A stretch of DNA of 16,467 nt from contig FR879695.1 of NCBI GenBank assembly GCA_000435055.1, forward strand, positions 1-16,467, in the 5' to 3' direction. The translations under genes and the position numbers were made by a program. Numbering within the stretch: the stretch's first letter is position 1; every line of letters starts with the position of its first letter. Below are positions 6,434-14,524 of this stretch, one piece after another. The notes beneath the pieces were generated by a model. That model did no database searches. It worked only from the letters and a program-made list of their open reading frames with translations, and was not told the origin of the DNA. Origin of the DNA: Clostridium sp. CAG:138. Lineage in GTDB: Bacteria > Bacillota > Clostridia > Christensenellales > CAG-138.

Positions 6434-8716
6434 CTACACAATATGCATGACTTTTTTTGCGATTGCAACCGCATCTTCAACGGAAATTGCGCCGTCGCAG
6501 TTATAATCCGAAAGCTCGCGCCGTTCCGGGTCAAACCCGTCCAGTCCGAGCGCGGTGCGCAGCGCCGCCATGCTGTCCGAAAGGGTAATTTTCCCGTCCA
6601 TGTTCACATCCCCGCGAGCGGCATCCAGCCCCACGGCTTTCAGCTCAACGTTGTCAATATAAGCGCAGTCATCAACTCCCGCCGATTTGTCGTTGCCCTT
6701 TTCATAGCTCCAGCGGAAACAATACCTTCCGTCGATCGGTGCAGTGAAAATGTATTTCGTCCATCCCGTTTCGCCCGATATCTCCATCAAGACCTTTGTT
6801 CCGACGGTGCAGATAAACCTGTCCGTATCGACCCCGCTGCTGACGCAGTAATCAAAACTCAGTGTGTCCCCCGCTTTCATCGTCACTGTCAGACGCAGAT
6901 CGCTTTCTGAATTGTTTTCGCCCGCATTCGAGCTTACGGCAGCAATGCGTCCGCCGACAACGGTGTTGCCGACCATGCCTCTTGAAACTGTCGTGCTGCC
7001 GACAAACGGATCATCCGTCCCGGATGTGAACTCAAGTGATCCGCCCGGAACGTTCAAAGCATAATTAAGATCGGTAATTCCGCTCTGTCCGTCGAGCAAT
7101 TGAGAATCCAGCCATTCAATTCGTCCCGTAAGCCAATTGGTGAGAAAATTGACGCCGTGATCAAAGTTCTTTTCCCATTTTTCTTCGGTTGCGGCAGTGC
7201 AATTGTACAAATATGCCGCCTGTTCGTTGATAAGTGCAAAAAACTCGGGAATCAACGTGCTGCGGTATTCTTTGTAGCGCTGTTTGAACCGCGCCTGAAA
7301 ATCCGGATAGTTGTGATACAATGCGTTAAACCACGGAGCGGAACTGTTTATCGCAATGAACCCGACCGGCCCTCTTCCGCCGACGCAGTCCTCAACATCA
7401 TTGTGTTCCGCACTGGCATTATTAAATGCCGTCAGCCCGAACGCAATATCAAAATCCCATATTGCGGTCATGTACAGCCTGTCGTCCTGACTCTGTTTAT
7501 ACAGGTAACAGCTTGTTTTAAAATTACCGTCGATATTCTTTGTTATTTCCTGAATAATAATGTAATCTATCCATGAATCGACATCAATGTATTTTTGATA
7601 ATCTTCGCCGCTTATTCCCATCACGGCATTATGAACGCTCTTCATGTGTTCCTCAAGGTATTCAAGCATTCGCGCCGTGAGTTCGGATGAAGCGGGTTCC
7701 GGCTGTTTAAGCACGAAATAATCCTGCGTCTGATTCGCCCAATACGGACAGTCGAACCACATATCCCGTGCAAAATCAACCTTCATCGCAATATCCTTTT
7801 CGATGAAATAACCGCCCGTTATATCGCTCTCATCCGCTTCGTCAATATCGATTTTTGTGCTTTCAATGCCCGGACGTTCTATGAGGATATAAATTCCGTT
7901 GTATTCTCCGTTAAAATAAACGTCAACGAATTCGCATTTCGGAACATAGTCCATGCCCGAAAGCAATGCACCGGCTTTGTATGTCACAAGATTGCGCATC
8001 AGGGAAGGATCCGAATAACTTGCAACGATTGCATACCGCTTTGTTGCAGGAATATCGAGCAGCGATGTTTTTTGTTCCAACTTAATCGAATAGGGCTTTT
8101 GCGGCTGCGTCCAAGACAGATTTCCGCGCCCCTTAACATAGCCCGAGCCGCTGAACTCGCCGCTTGAATATTTTTTCGTGCCGAGAGTCAAACTGAAATT
8201 TGCAGACACCCAATTATCCTTGCCGATAAGCGAAAAATCGTTTAAGGTTGTGATATCCAGCCGCGGAAGGGATTCAACTGCGGCATAAATTCCCAAGAGA
8301 TATAAGTCAGAGAATGCCACGCTCTCCCCTGCGATTGCGGAAAACGAAAAACGTATGCTCGCATCGCTGTTGAGCAATATGGTTCTTCGCGCCGGATTGC
8401 TTGGGAAGAACACGCTGTATTTATCGTTATAGCTCCAGCCCTCCGCAAACCTTGCAACGAGGGTCACAGTTTTCGTTTCCGCAAACGTGAAAACACCTGA
8501 ATGCAGGTTGCCGCGCAGAACCGTTTTGCTGTATTCCAAAGTTACCCCATCCGAATGTCGGGGCTTGATCTCGTATTCAACAACTCCGTTTGAATCCTCT
8601 GCATATGAAGTAATCCCGCCCGCTTCCGTCTCGGTTCTTGCGCCGGCAGGCAGAGAGCAGAGCACAAACAGCAATGCTGTTATCGCACACAGTGCGCGCC
8701 TGCAAAGCTTGTTCAC
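6434..8716 (-). CDS. Secreted CotH-kinase-like protein with C-terminal type I dockerin
   Basis: A 760-residue exported protein. The signal peptide is at about 1-27 (CRRALCAITALLFVLC, cleavage near AGA). An N-terminal beta-rich region (about 35-155) precedes a CotH-like domain (about 160-540) with KGRGN (195-199), MRNLVTYKA near 240-249, and the metal/catalytic-type motif WDFDIAFG (420-427). A jelly-roll-like module (about 558-692) follows. The end is a dockerin (702-760) with two calcium-loop repeats, DVNMDGKITLSD and DYNCDGAISVED. Bacillus CotH is a spore-coat protein kinase; exported CotH-dockerin proteins are seen in cellulosome-type clostridia. The dockerin implies docking to a cohesin. 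The start is GTG at 8716: GGAGGAG (8729-8723) sits 6 nt before it, and the longer ATG at 8776 lies inside the promoter, upstream of the -10 box. Confidence 0.9.
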   Translation of the reverse strand: MNKLCRRALCAITALLFVLCSLPAGARTETEAGGITSYAEDSNGVVEYEIKPRHSDGVTLEYSKTVLRGNLHSGVFTFAETKTVTLVARFAEGWSYNDKYSVFFPSNPARRTILLNSDASIRFSFSAIAGESVAFSDLYLLGIYAAVESLPRLDITTLNDFSLIGKDNWVSANFSLTLGTKKYSSGEFSGSGYVKGRGNLSWTQPQKPYSIKLEQKTSLLDIPATKRYAIVASYSDPSLMRNLVTYKAGALLSGMDYVPKCEFVDVYFNGEYNGIYILIERPGIESTKIDIDEADESDITGGYFIEKDIAMKVDFARDMWFDCPYWANQTQDYFVLKQPEPASSELTARMLEYLEEHMKSVHNAVMGISGEDYQKYIDVDSWIDYIIIQEITKNIDGNFKTSCYLYKQSQDDRLYMTAIWDFDIAFGLTAFNNASAEHNDVEDCVGGRGPVGFIAINSSAPWFNALYHNYPDFQARFKQRYKEYRSTLIPEFFALINEQAAYLYNCTAATEEKWEKNFDHGVNFLTNWLTGRIEWLDSQLLDGQSGITDLNYALNVPGGSLEFTSGTDDPFVGSTTVSRGMVGNTVVGGRIAAVSSNAGENNSESDLRLTVTMKAGDTLSFDYCVSSGVDTDRFICTVGTKVLMEISGETGWTKYIFTAPIDGRYCFRWSYEKGNDKSAGVDDCAYIDNVELKAVGLDAARGDVNMDGKITLSDSMAALRTALGLDGFDPERRELSDYNCDGAISVEDAVAIAKKVMHIV

Positions 8717-8759
8717 AAGCAACTCCTCCGAAAATAGAATTTTCGCAAACATATCGGTT

Positions 8760-8788
8760 ATTTTAGCATATTTCACGGTTCATTTCAA
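8760..8788 (-). promoter_or_regulatory. Promoter of the CotH-dockerin gene
   Basis: On the minus strand TTGAAA (8788-8783) and TAAAAT (8765-8760) are separated by 17 nt. Transcription would start near 8753 and give a leader of roughly 37 nt before the GTG start. Confidence 0.72.
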
Positions 8789-8890
8789 CCCATTTCCAAA
8801 CTCATATTGTAATTTTTCGACTTTTGTCACAGAATATTCGAATTCTGCACTCATTTTTCGCATTTTTTTGCCGCCTAATCGCACATGAAT

Positions 8891-8929
8891 ACTTAATAAG
8901 TGATGAATTTAATGTATTTCCCGGGAAAT
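8891..8929. promoter_or_regulatory. Two perfect palindromes in the divergent intergenic region
   Basis: ACTTA-A-TAAGT (8891-8901) and the 14-bp perfect palindrome ATTTCCCGGGAAAT (8916-8929) lie between the two divergent promoters. The second ends about 31 nt upstream of the GntR-operon -35 box. They have the shape of dimeric regulator sites; the bound protein is unknown. Confidence 0.4.
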
Positions 8930-8960
8930 TTTGCAGGATTACCTTTTTTTGAAAAAGGCG

Positions 8961-8990
8961 TTGACAAAACCGTCGCTGCTGTATTATAAT
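8961..8990 (+). promoter_or_regulatory. Sigma-A promoter of the GntR/ABC operon
   Basis: TTGACA (8961-8966) and TATAAT (8985-8990) both match the consensus perfectly, with an 18-nt spacer. Transcription should start close to 8997. A promoter this strong ahead of a regulator gene suggests it is normally held down by repression. Confidence 0.9.
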
Positions 8991-8998
8991 CAATAGCA

Positions 8999-9013
8999 CA
9001 GTTGTGGCAACTG
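8999..9013 (+). promoter_or_regulatory. Probable operator of the GntR-family repressor
   Basis: CAGTTG-TGG-CAACTG is a perfect 6-bp inverted repeat with a 3-nt centre, lying right at the predicted transcript start. It could be the autoregulatory site of the downstream regulator, blocking RNA polymerase when bound. YtrA-type repressors are known to bind dyads at their own promoters; assignment of this site is inference. Confidence 0.6.
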
Positions 9014-9039
9014 ATTCAGTACGAACGGAGGTGGACTTT

Positions 9040-9435
9040 TTGCAGATTGATAAATTCTCTCGAACGCCGATTTATGAACAGGTCATAGACGGTATTGAGC
9101 GAGAAATACTCACAGGCGAGCTGAAACCCAATTCGCCCGTCGCATCCGTGCGCGCATTGTCGGTGCAGTTTTCCGTGAATCCGAACACGCTTCAAAAGGC
9201 TTATACCGAACTGGAGCGGCGCGGACTTTGTTACAGCGTTCCCGGCAGCGGGAGGTTCGTTTCGCCGGACGCAATGCAGCGATTGCACGAAGCACGCAGC
9301 AAACTTCTTGACGAAATAACCGCACTTTCCCGTGAGCTTAAGCTGACAGGTTTCAACAGGGCGGATGTTATCAACGCAGTGAACAAAGCCTATGATGAAA
9401 ACATTATCGAAAACAACCAAACGGAGGAAAAATGA
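9040..9435 (+). CDS. GntR-family regulator, YtrA subfamily
   Basis: A 131-residue cytoplasmic DNA-binding protein. The winged helix-turn-helix spans about 8-75, with TPIYEQVIDGIEREILTGEL and SVRALSVQFSVNPNTLQKAY as recognition elements and the wing GSGRFV (69-74). The effector domain is very short (about 55 residues), as in the YtrA subfamily. The start is taken as TTG 9040: GGAGGT (9027-9032) lies 7 nt before it, and the resulting MQIDKFSRTPIYEQ matches the usual beginning of the family. The earlier in-frame GTG at 9004 falls inside the operator, before the RBS. It is followed after 3 nt by an ABC ATPase gene, the standard YtrA arrangement. It probably represses the operon until an envelope or antibiotic signal appears; the signal is unknown. 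Confidence 0.93.
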   Translation: MQIDKFSRTPIYEQVIDGIEREILTGELKPNSPVASVRALSVQFSVNPNTLQKAYTELERRGLCYSVPGSGRFVSPDAMQRLHEARSKLLDEITALSRELKLTGFNRADVINAVNKAYDENIIENNQTEEK

Positions 9436-9438
9436 CAT

Positions 9439-10338
9439 ATGATTAAAGTAACCGACCTTTCAAAAAACTTTGGCGAACTCAAAGCATTGGACAAAGTCAG
9501 TTTTTCTGTTCCAAAAGGCAGCATATTCGGGCTTGTCGGGGCGAACGGTGCGGGCAAATCCACTCTTATGCGCATAATTGCGGGAATTTACACTGCGGAT
9601 GACGGTTCCGTGCTCATTAACGATGAACCGGTCTATGACAATCCCGCCGCAAAAACGCACCTCGTTTTTGTTCCGGACAGAATGCACCTTACGGGAGGCG
9701 GGGCAACGATCGAACGCATGGCAAATTTTTATGCTTCATGCTATCCCAAGTTCTCGTTTGAAAAGTTTGATGCGCTGCTCAACATTTTTAAGCTCGATAA
9801 AAAACGCCGCGTTCGTTCCCTGAGCAAAGGTATGGTGAGGCAGGTGCAGACGGTGCTTGCGCTGAGCTGCAATGCGGATGTTCTTCTTTTTGATGAAACC
9901 TTTGACGGACTGGATCCGATTGCGCGCAACATTGCCAAACGCCTTATTTATCGCGATATGTGTGACTTCGGTTCAACCGTCATTCTGACCAGTCACTCCC
10001 TGCGCGAACTTGAGGACACTTGCGATCGGTTTGCAATGCTGTATCAGGGGAAAATCGTTTTTCAAAACGACCTTGCCGATGCTAAATCACAGCTGTTTAA
10101 GGTTCAGCTTGCATTCGCAAGACAGGTTACGCCGGAGGACTTCAAGGATGTTGAACTGCTTTCTTTCACCAAGCAAGGCAGCATTGTATACGTTCTTGTG
10201 CGCGGCGAAGCAGCCGAAACCTCGGCAAAAATCGAAGCGTTGAAGCCGCTGATAATGGATATGCTTCCCTTATCAATCGAGGAAGTTTTCACATATGAAC
10301 TGTCTTCCCTCGGCTACAATTTTGATGAAATCAAATAA
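9439..10338 (+). CDS. ABC transporter ATP-binding protein, YtrB-like
   Basis: A 299-residue ATPase expected at the inner face of the membrane, powering the permease encoded next. Visible motifs are Walker A GANGAGKS (34-41), a signature LSKGM (128-132) replacing LSGGQ, Walker B VLLFDE (148-153), D-loop GLD (157-159) and switch His186 in TSHS. The Q-loop glutamine is not evident: the region reads VFVPDRM (77-82). The C-terminal 80 residues form the extra domain common in export-type ATPases of this group. GGAGG (9423-9427) stands 11 nt before the ATG. The gene is 3 nt from the regulator stop and 13 nt from the permease start, so all three are one operon. The substrate cannot be read from the sequence. 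Confidence 0.93.
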   Translation: MIKVTDLSKNFGELKALDKVSFSVPKGSIFGLVGANGAGKSTLMRIIAGIYTADDGSVLINDEPVYDNPAAKTHLVFVPDRMHLTGGGATIERMANFYASCYPKFSFEKFDALLNIFKLDKKRRVRSLSKGMVRQVQTVLALSCNADVLLFDETFDGLDPIARNIAKRLIYRDMCDFGSTVILTSHSLRELEDTCDRFAMLYQGKIVFQNDLADAKSQLFKVQLAFARQVTPEDFKDVELLSFTKQGSIVYVLVRGEAAETSAKIEALKPLIMDMLPLSIEEVFTYELSSLGYNFDEIK

Positions 10339-10351
10339 GGAGAATCCAACC

Positions 10352-12619
10352 ATGAGAAAGAATCGCGTTCCGTTTTTCAGCAAATCCTACTGCCGCGAAA
10401 TGCTGAGGGAGTTTTCAACCACGGGAATCGTATTTGCATCGATCGAATTTGTTGCATCCATGCTGTCGTTTTTCGGGATTACGCAAAACCTTCTGTCAAT
10501 GCTGCTCTACGGTGCAAATGTGTATATCCAATCTTCCGCCGTAAGTTACGTCAGTCTTTTCTGCTTTGTTGCCGGATTTGTTTTTGTTGTGAAGCACCTG
10601 GTCCGCTCCGCATGGGATTTCCGCGGAAGCATTCCTGTCGCAAAACGAACCATGCTCATTTCGGCCTTCACCGCAATGCTTGCGTGGGCGGGCATTTGCG
10701 CCGCCGCAAACATTCTCGGAGCATTCGTCGGCAGCCTTGTTTCAACAATTTCCAACTCATCCGTCCTTGTTCCGAGTTTCGCCATGGTTGCGGAGGCGAT
10801 CGGTGAGTCACTGCTTCGCGGATTGATGCTGTTCGGCGGCTTTGTGCTTGTTTTTTCGCTGTCCACACGTACTTTCCCGACCGTTGTGCTTGCGTTCGTC
10901 TGTCTTCTTCTGCCGAATATTGCATACAATGCGCTCATGAACAACACTGAATCAGCCTTCACGTTTACGGAGCTGCTGTTCCCCGTCAGCCCTGCCGCGT
11001 CAACTTTTTTGAACTGTCTTATTCGCGTTCTGTGCTGTGCGGCGGTTCTGATTGCTGCATATTTCGCTTTTGTCAATGCGCAGGCGGAAACAGCGGGCAA
11101 ACCTGCAAGAACGCGTTGGATCCACGTCCTGATAAGCATCGGCTTTGCACTCACCGCATCGCTCATGTTCACGAATGATGTGTTCTATCCCGATGTTTAT
11201 TCGGGCAGTCCCCAAATTGCATGGAATCATCTCATCGCGCCCGCAATTGTCGGAGTTGTTGTGTATTTCGGGTTCAGCTGGATCACACTTCGCAGCTTCA
11301 AATCCGCAGTAAAGCGGCTGATGTTCTTCCCCGCCGTGCTTGCGGGAGTCGCAATCGTTCTGCTTTGCTCGGCGGCAATGACAAGTGTCTCCGAAAAAAT
11401 CGAAATTCGCGCAAGCAATATCGAATACGTCACCGTGCAGGGCGGATTGATTCCTTCTTCGGGCTTTTACTCGCTCTGTTGGCGCGGAAACAAGGATTCG
11501 GAACGCATGCAGCTTCATGATGAAATGCTTTTTGACTACTGTGAACAGCTTTCAAAAGCCGATTTCGATTATATTTCCACCTATGCGGATACGTCATCCG
11601 AATCGCAAATAATCGGACATTCCCTGTTCAATCCATCATCCGTCATAAGATCCTTAGACCGTTTCGAAAACACTGTTACCCTCGCCGTAAAGCTTAAAAG
11701 CGGGCAGACATATTATTATCCGGCCGCCCTTGATTCATATGACTATTTGTGGAAGAACGAAGAGTTTACGCTGCGCGACATTCTCTTGATGAACACGGAT
11801 TATGTTGAAAGCAATGTCAACCTGTCCCGATTCGAAAACGGAAAAGTCGCCCTGCCGCACGGGCTTGACGCAAGCTTCCATGACACGCTTATGCGTGAGC
11901 TGAAAGCTCTGGATTCCGACAAGCTGTTGCGCCAGTTCGGCATCGGCGGTGAGGACGACGGAGACTCGGCGGAATCCATGAATCCGTGGAGCTTTATGGA
12001 AAGCGGTGAATTCGGCAACGATTTCCAATTCGCAGTGCTTTCCGACATAAGCGGAAACTATTGCCGCGTTGTTGCTGTTGATGAAAACACTCCCGAATCT
12101 CTTCGTATGCTTATTTCTTACGAAAACAGGAAAACGGAGAAAAAACGCGGATTCAACGAAACGCTCAACGCACTTGAAAGCGGCTCGTTCAACATTGTCG
12201 GCGGCTCGATTTCAGGTTTGGATGACATGTTCCAAAGCAATTTTGTCTATTTCAATGTTGACGGCATGAATCCCCCGGCGCTTGCGCAGCAGGCTTATGT
12301 AAACCGCGAAACAATCGATACTCTGTTGAATTGCATTGAACAAAGCCGCGGCAAAACACCGGAGCCGGGTCAGCATGTTCTGTCCGTGTGGTTCAGCACG
12401 ATAGCTTCCGGCAGATACAACAGTGAGCTTGACGATGGAATGTATGATAAAAGTTTCATCGATGATTACGGTTACATCGACAGATATACTCTGTCCGAAC
12501 TCGGAATTGAGTATTCCGATGCCGGCACTCTGCACTACTTCATCTTTGTTGATGATGCAGCTTACAGCAGGATTCTTCAGCTGTTCAGCAACATGCACGG
12601 CGGTGTTGCGGATGCATAA
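10352..12619 (+). CDS. ABC transporter permease with large soluble C-terminal half
   Basis: A 755-residue membrane protein. About nine hydrophobic segments can be placed in the first 345 residues (near 24-43, 62-81, 101-129, 154-172, 176-193, 219-241, 256-274, 293-313, 323-345). The remaining 410 residues are hydrophilic, without a further membrane span, and would form a large domain on one side of the membrane, probably outside. This layout resembles permeases linked to YtrA/YtrB systems in Firmicutes; I do not recognise the soluble domain with certainty. AAGGAG (10337-10342) with a 9-nt spacer supports ATG 10352 over the in-frame ATG at 10295, which would overlap the ATPase gene by 44 nt. 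A single permease gene suggests a homodimer. The substrate is unknown; a cell-wall antibiotic or envelope function is inferred from the regulator type. Confidence 0.88.
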   Translation: MRKNRVPFFSKSYCREMLREFSTTGIVFASIEFVASMLSFFGITQNLLSMLLYGANVYIQSSAVSYVSLFCFVAGFVFVVKHLVRSAWDFRGSIPVAKRTMLISAFTAMLAWAGICAAANILGAFVGSLVSTISNSSVLVPSFAMVAEAIGESLLRGLMLFGGFVLVFSLSTRTFPTVVLAFVCLLLPNIAYNALMNNTESAFTFTELLFPVSPAASTFLNCLIRVLCCAAVLIAAYFAFVNAQAETAGKPARTRWIHVLISIGFALTASLMFTNDVFYPDVYSGSPQIAWNHLIAPAIVGVVVYFGFSWITLRSFKSAVKRLMFFPAVLAGVAIVLLCSAAMTSVSEKIEIRASNIEYVTVQGGLIPSSGFYSLCWRGNKDSERMQLHDEMLFDYCEQLSKADFDYISTYADTSSESQIIGHSLFNPSSVIRSLDRFENTVTLAVKLKSGQTYYYPAALDSYDYLWKNEEFTLRDILLMNTDYVESNVNLSRFENGKVALPHGLDASFHDTLMRELKALDSDKLLRQFGIGGEDDGDSAESMNPWSFMESGEFGNDFQFAVLSDISGNYCRVVAVDENTPESLRMLISYENRKTEKKRGFNETLNALESGSFNIVGGSISGLDDMFQSNFVYFNVDGMNPPALAQQAYVNRETIDTLLNCIEQSRGKTPEPGQHVLSVWFSTIASGRYNSELDDGMYDKSFIDDYGYIDRYTLSELGIEYSDAGTLHYFIFVDDAAYSRILQLFSNMHGGVADA

Positions 12620-12668
12620 GCATCATAACGGACTTCGGAATTCAAACAAATAAGGCCGATGCTAAACA

Positions 12669-12707
12669 GCGTCCGTCCCGACATACGGGACGGACGCCTT
12701 GTTTTTT
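12669..12707 (+). terminator. Terminator of the GntR/ABC operon
   Basis: GCGTCCGTCCCG (12669-12680) and CGGGACGGACGC (12686-12697) form a perfect 12-bp stem with a 5-nt loop. CTTG and a T6 run follow. It ends the operon about 50 nt after the permease stop. Confidence 0.93.
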
Positions 12708-12992
12708 GAACGAGGGCAATCCGGGGAGTGCCGAACATTACATTTCCCGGCTCAAGCGAAGCGGGCTTATGCAGAAAGCATGATATTTGTGTGCAGCAAA
12801 CGGACTTGTTCATGTTTGCTGTTCTCGTACTGTCCTTAAAAGCAGTTCTCCCTGTGGAAACAGCCGAAACAGTCCATTTTAGATTCTTCGATTGTATCTG
12901 CTTTCAAGTCTGAAGGTGTCCAAATTTCCGGACTAAAGAAGTTTATGACTTGAACCGCAAAAACTTTTTGCTTTGCTCTGAAAATGCAGTGC
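12708..12992. other. Gene-free spacer with two small dyads
   Basis: No supported ORF or RNA gene is visible. CAGCAAAC (12794-12801) is an inverted repeat of GTTTGCTG (12814-12821), and GCAAAAA-C-TTTTTGC (12957-12971) is a near-perfect A/T palindrome 22 nt past the stop of the minus-strand ATPase gene. The latter could be a weak terminator for that gene. Confidence 0.35.
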
Positions 12993-14312
12993 TTACTCGC
13001 TGAGCAGCCAGTCGATGAGGTTCTCGGATTTGATTCCGTCATAGGAAGCATCAAGCCCAGGCTCAAGAGACAACACGATTTTTTCGTAATTGTCGCGGAT
13101 ACTTTGCAGCGGTGAAAGTTCCCGCTTGCGTACATCTTCGCTCATCATCGACTCCGTTACCTGGATATACATTTTCTCATCGGCGGTCGTTGCAATGAAG
13201 TCAACCTCCGCATTGCCGATTTTGCCGATCGCTGCATCATAGCCACGGCGAAGCAGTTCAAAGTAAACGACATTCTCGATGGCATGACCGCTGTCCCGAT
13301 TACGGAAACCCAGCAGATAGTTGCGAAGTCCGATGTCAACGATATAGTATTTTCCGAGTGTACGGAGGTAGGCTTTGCCCTTGATATCAAAGCGTTTGAT
13401 CTCGTAGAAGAAGTAGCTCTCCAGAAGCGCATTTACATATGCCTGCACCGTATGGGCGCTGGGTGCGCCTTTGCGCTTGCCGTCCTCCAGAAGACCTTCG
13501 TTTACCAAAGTATTGCCGATAGAAGCAATCGACACGCTGGAGCCGATATTATCCGCAAGGAACAGGATGATCTTACGAAGCAGCATAGGGTCTGTGATCT
13601 GCTTTTGACCTCTGCGTTTTTCTCTCTCCAGAATGTCACGAATCACGACTGTGGAATAGATGCCGTCGAGAAGCGGCAGTGCCTTTTCCTGTTCCAGTCC
13701 GACATCGGCGATTCCGGGCATTCCACCGAAGCGCATATAGGCGTCAAAAACTTCTCGCAGTTCGTAGCGTTCACCGTTCTTATCAAATACCTGCTTGCGG
13801 AGTCCACCGAGAGCACTCTGCGTTTCGCGAACCTCAAAACCATGAAAATCAAGGAACTCACGGAAAGAGAGAGGCAGCATTTTGATTTCGACGCACCTCC
13901 CGGAGAGATAGGTTGAATACTCTGAAGAAAGAAGATAGGCATTCGACCCGGTAACATAGATGTCGCAGTCAAGATCCACACGGAAGGCGTTTATAGCATC
14001 CTCCCACGCCTCGATCCGTTGCAGCTCATCAAAGAAAAGGTACATCCTCTTTCCTGTGACAACGCGCTCTTTTACATAGTGGTAAATATCATCGGCACTC
14101 ATCCCTCGGAAATCGAAGGATTCAAAATTCATCTCGATGATCTGCTCCGGCTGAATACCGGTATCTTTCAAATGCTGAACCATCAGCTTTAACAAGCTGG
14201 ACTTGCCGCAGCGGCGAATGCCGGTGATTACCTTGACCGGCTCCGTATCCTGAAAGCCGATCAGTTTATTTAAATAGCTGTCACGCCTCTTAAGTTCATG
14301 GGAATCTATCAC
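12993..14312 (-). CDS. AAA_14/DUF4143 family ATPase
   Basis: A 439-residue protein of the common but poorly understood AAA_14 plus DUF4143 family. The P-loop is GIRRCGKSS (31-39), Walker B YLFFDE (91-96) and a sensor-like TGSNAYLLS (121-129), followed by LSGR (136-139). The C-terminal part contains a PD-(D/E)XK-nuclease-like pattern: FELLRRG near 351-357, EVDFI (369-373) and YIQVT (382-386). Family members are widely scattered in gut Firmicutes and Bacteroidetes; the biochemical role is not established. The start is GTG at 14312 with AGGAGGT (14327-14321) 8 nt before it. It has its own promoter, so it stands alone. In residues 1-110 seven of nine Glu codons are GAG, a bias that may mark acquisition by transfer; this is a weak sign. 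Confidence 0.9.
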   Translation of the reverse strand: MIDSHELKRRDSYLNKLIGFQDTEPVKVITGIRRCGKSSLLKLMVQHLKDTGIQPEQIIEMNFESFDFRGMSADDIYHYVKERVVTGKRMYLFFDELQRIEAWEDAINAFRVDLDCDIYVTGSNAYLLSSEYSTYLSGRCVEIKMLPLSFREFLDFHGFEVRETQSALGGLRKQVFDKNGERYELREVFDAYMRFGGMPGIADVGLEQEKALPLLDGIYSTVVIRDILEREKRRGQKQITDPMLLRKIILFLADNIGSSVSIASIGNTLVNEGLLEDGKRKGAPSAHTVQAYVNALLESYFFYEIKRFDIKGKAYLRTLGKYYIVDIGLRNYLLGFRNRDSGHAIENVVYFELLRRGYDAAIGKIGNAEVDFIATTADEKMYIQVTESMMSEDVRKRELSPLQSIRDNYEKIVLSLEPGLDASYDGIKSENLIDWLLSE

Positions 14313-14335
14313 GTCTTCACACCTCCTGCGCTATT

Positions 14336-14364
14336 AGTATAGCACAAATCAGCGAAAAAATCAA
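14336..14364 (-). promoter_or_regulatory. Promoter of the AAA_14 ATPase gene
   Basis: On the minus strand TTGATT (14364-14359) and TATACT (14341-14336) have a 17-nt spacer, immediately before the ribosome-binding site. Transcription would begin near 14329, so the leader is almost absent. Confidence 0.8.
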
Positions 14365-14479
14365 GTAAATGCACCATAGTGCAAAAACTTTAAGTTTTCG
14401 ACCGATTTTGCAGAGCTGAATTGACAGCAGCCCGTTTGTTTTGGAACCGATGCAGCAAACCCCTTATTTTTTAAATCGA

Positions 14480-14506
14480 CTGCGTTTAAATTCGGTTTTA
14501 AAGCAG
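14480..14506 (-). terminator. Terminator-like hairpin after the PqqD-like gene
   Basis: On the minus strand CTGCTTTAAA (14506-14497) pairs with TTTAAACGCAG (14490-14480) with one bulged base and a 6-nt loop. The following TCGATTTAAAAAA is only moderately T-rich. It lies about 20 nt after the stop of the PqqD-like gene and may end that transcript. Confidence 0.4.
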
Positions 14507-14524
14507 CCTCTCAATCGTGTAAAA

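Noticed and set aside
8717..8776. ATG start at 8776 for the CotH-dockerin protein
   Set aside because: This extension lies within the promoter, upstream of the -10 box, and lacks a ribosome-binding site. GTG 8716 has GGAGGAG and gives a clean signal peptide.
9004..9039. GTG start at 9004 for the GntR regulator
   Set aside because: It falls in the putative operator at the transcript start. The ribosome-binding site at 9027-9032 would lie inside the coding sequence.
9016..9438. Minus-strand ORF of 140 codons opposite the GntR gene
   Set aside because: It is antisense to conserved wHTH residues and has no start signals.
10295..10351. Earlier ATG for the permease
   Set aside because: It would overlap the ATPase gene by 44 nt and place hydrophilic residues before the natural start. 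ATG 10352 has its own AAGGAG.
10546..11172. Minus-strand ORF of 208 codons opposite the permease
   Set aside because: It is a shadow of a membrane-protein gene with no recognisable features of its own.
12957..12971. A/T palindrome as terminator of the AAA_14 ATPase gene
   Set aside because: It is too short and A/T-only for a confident terminator. It is mentioned only as a weak possibility in the spacer entry.
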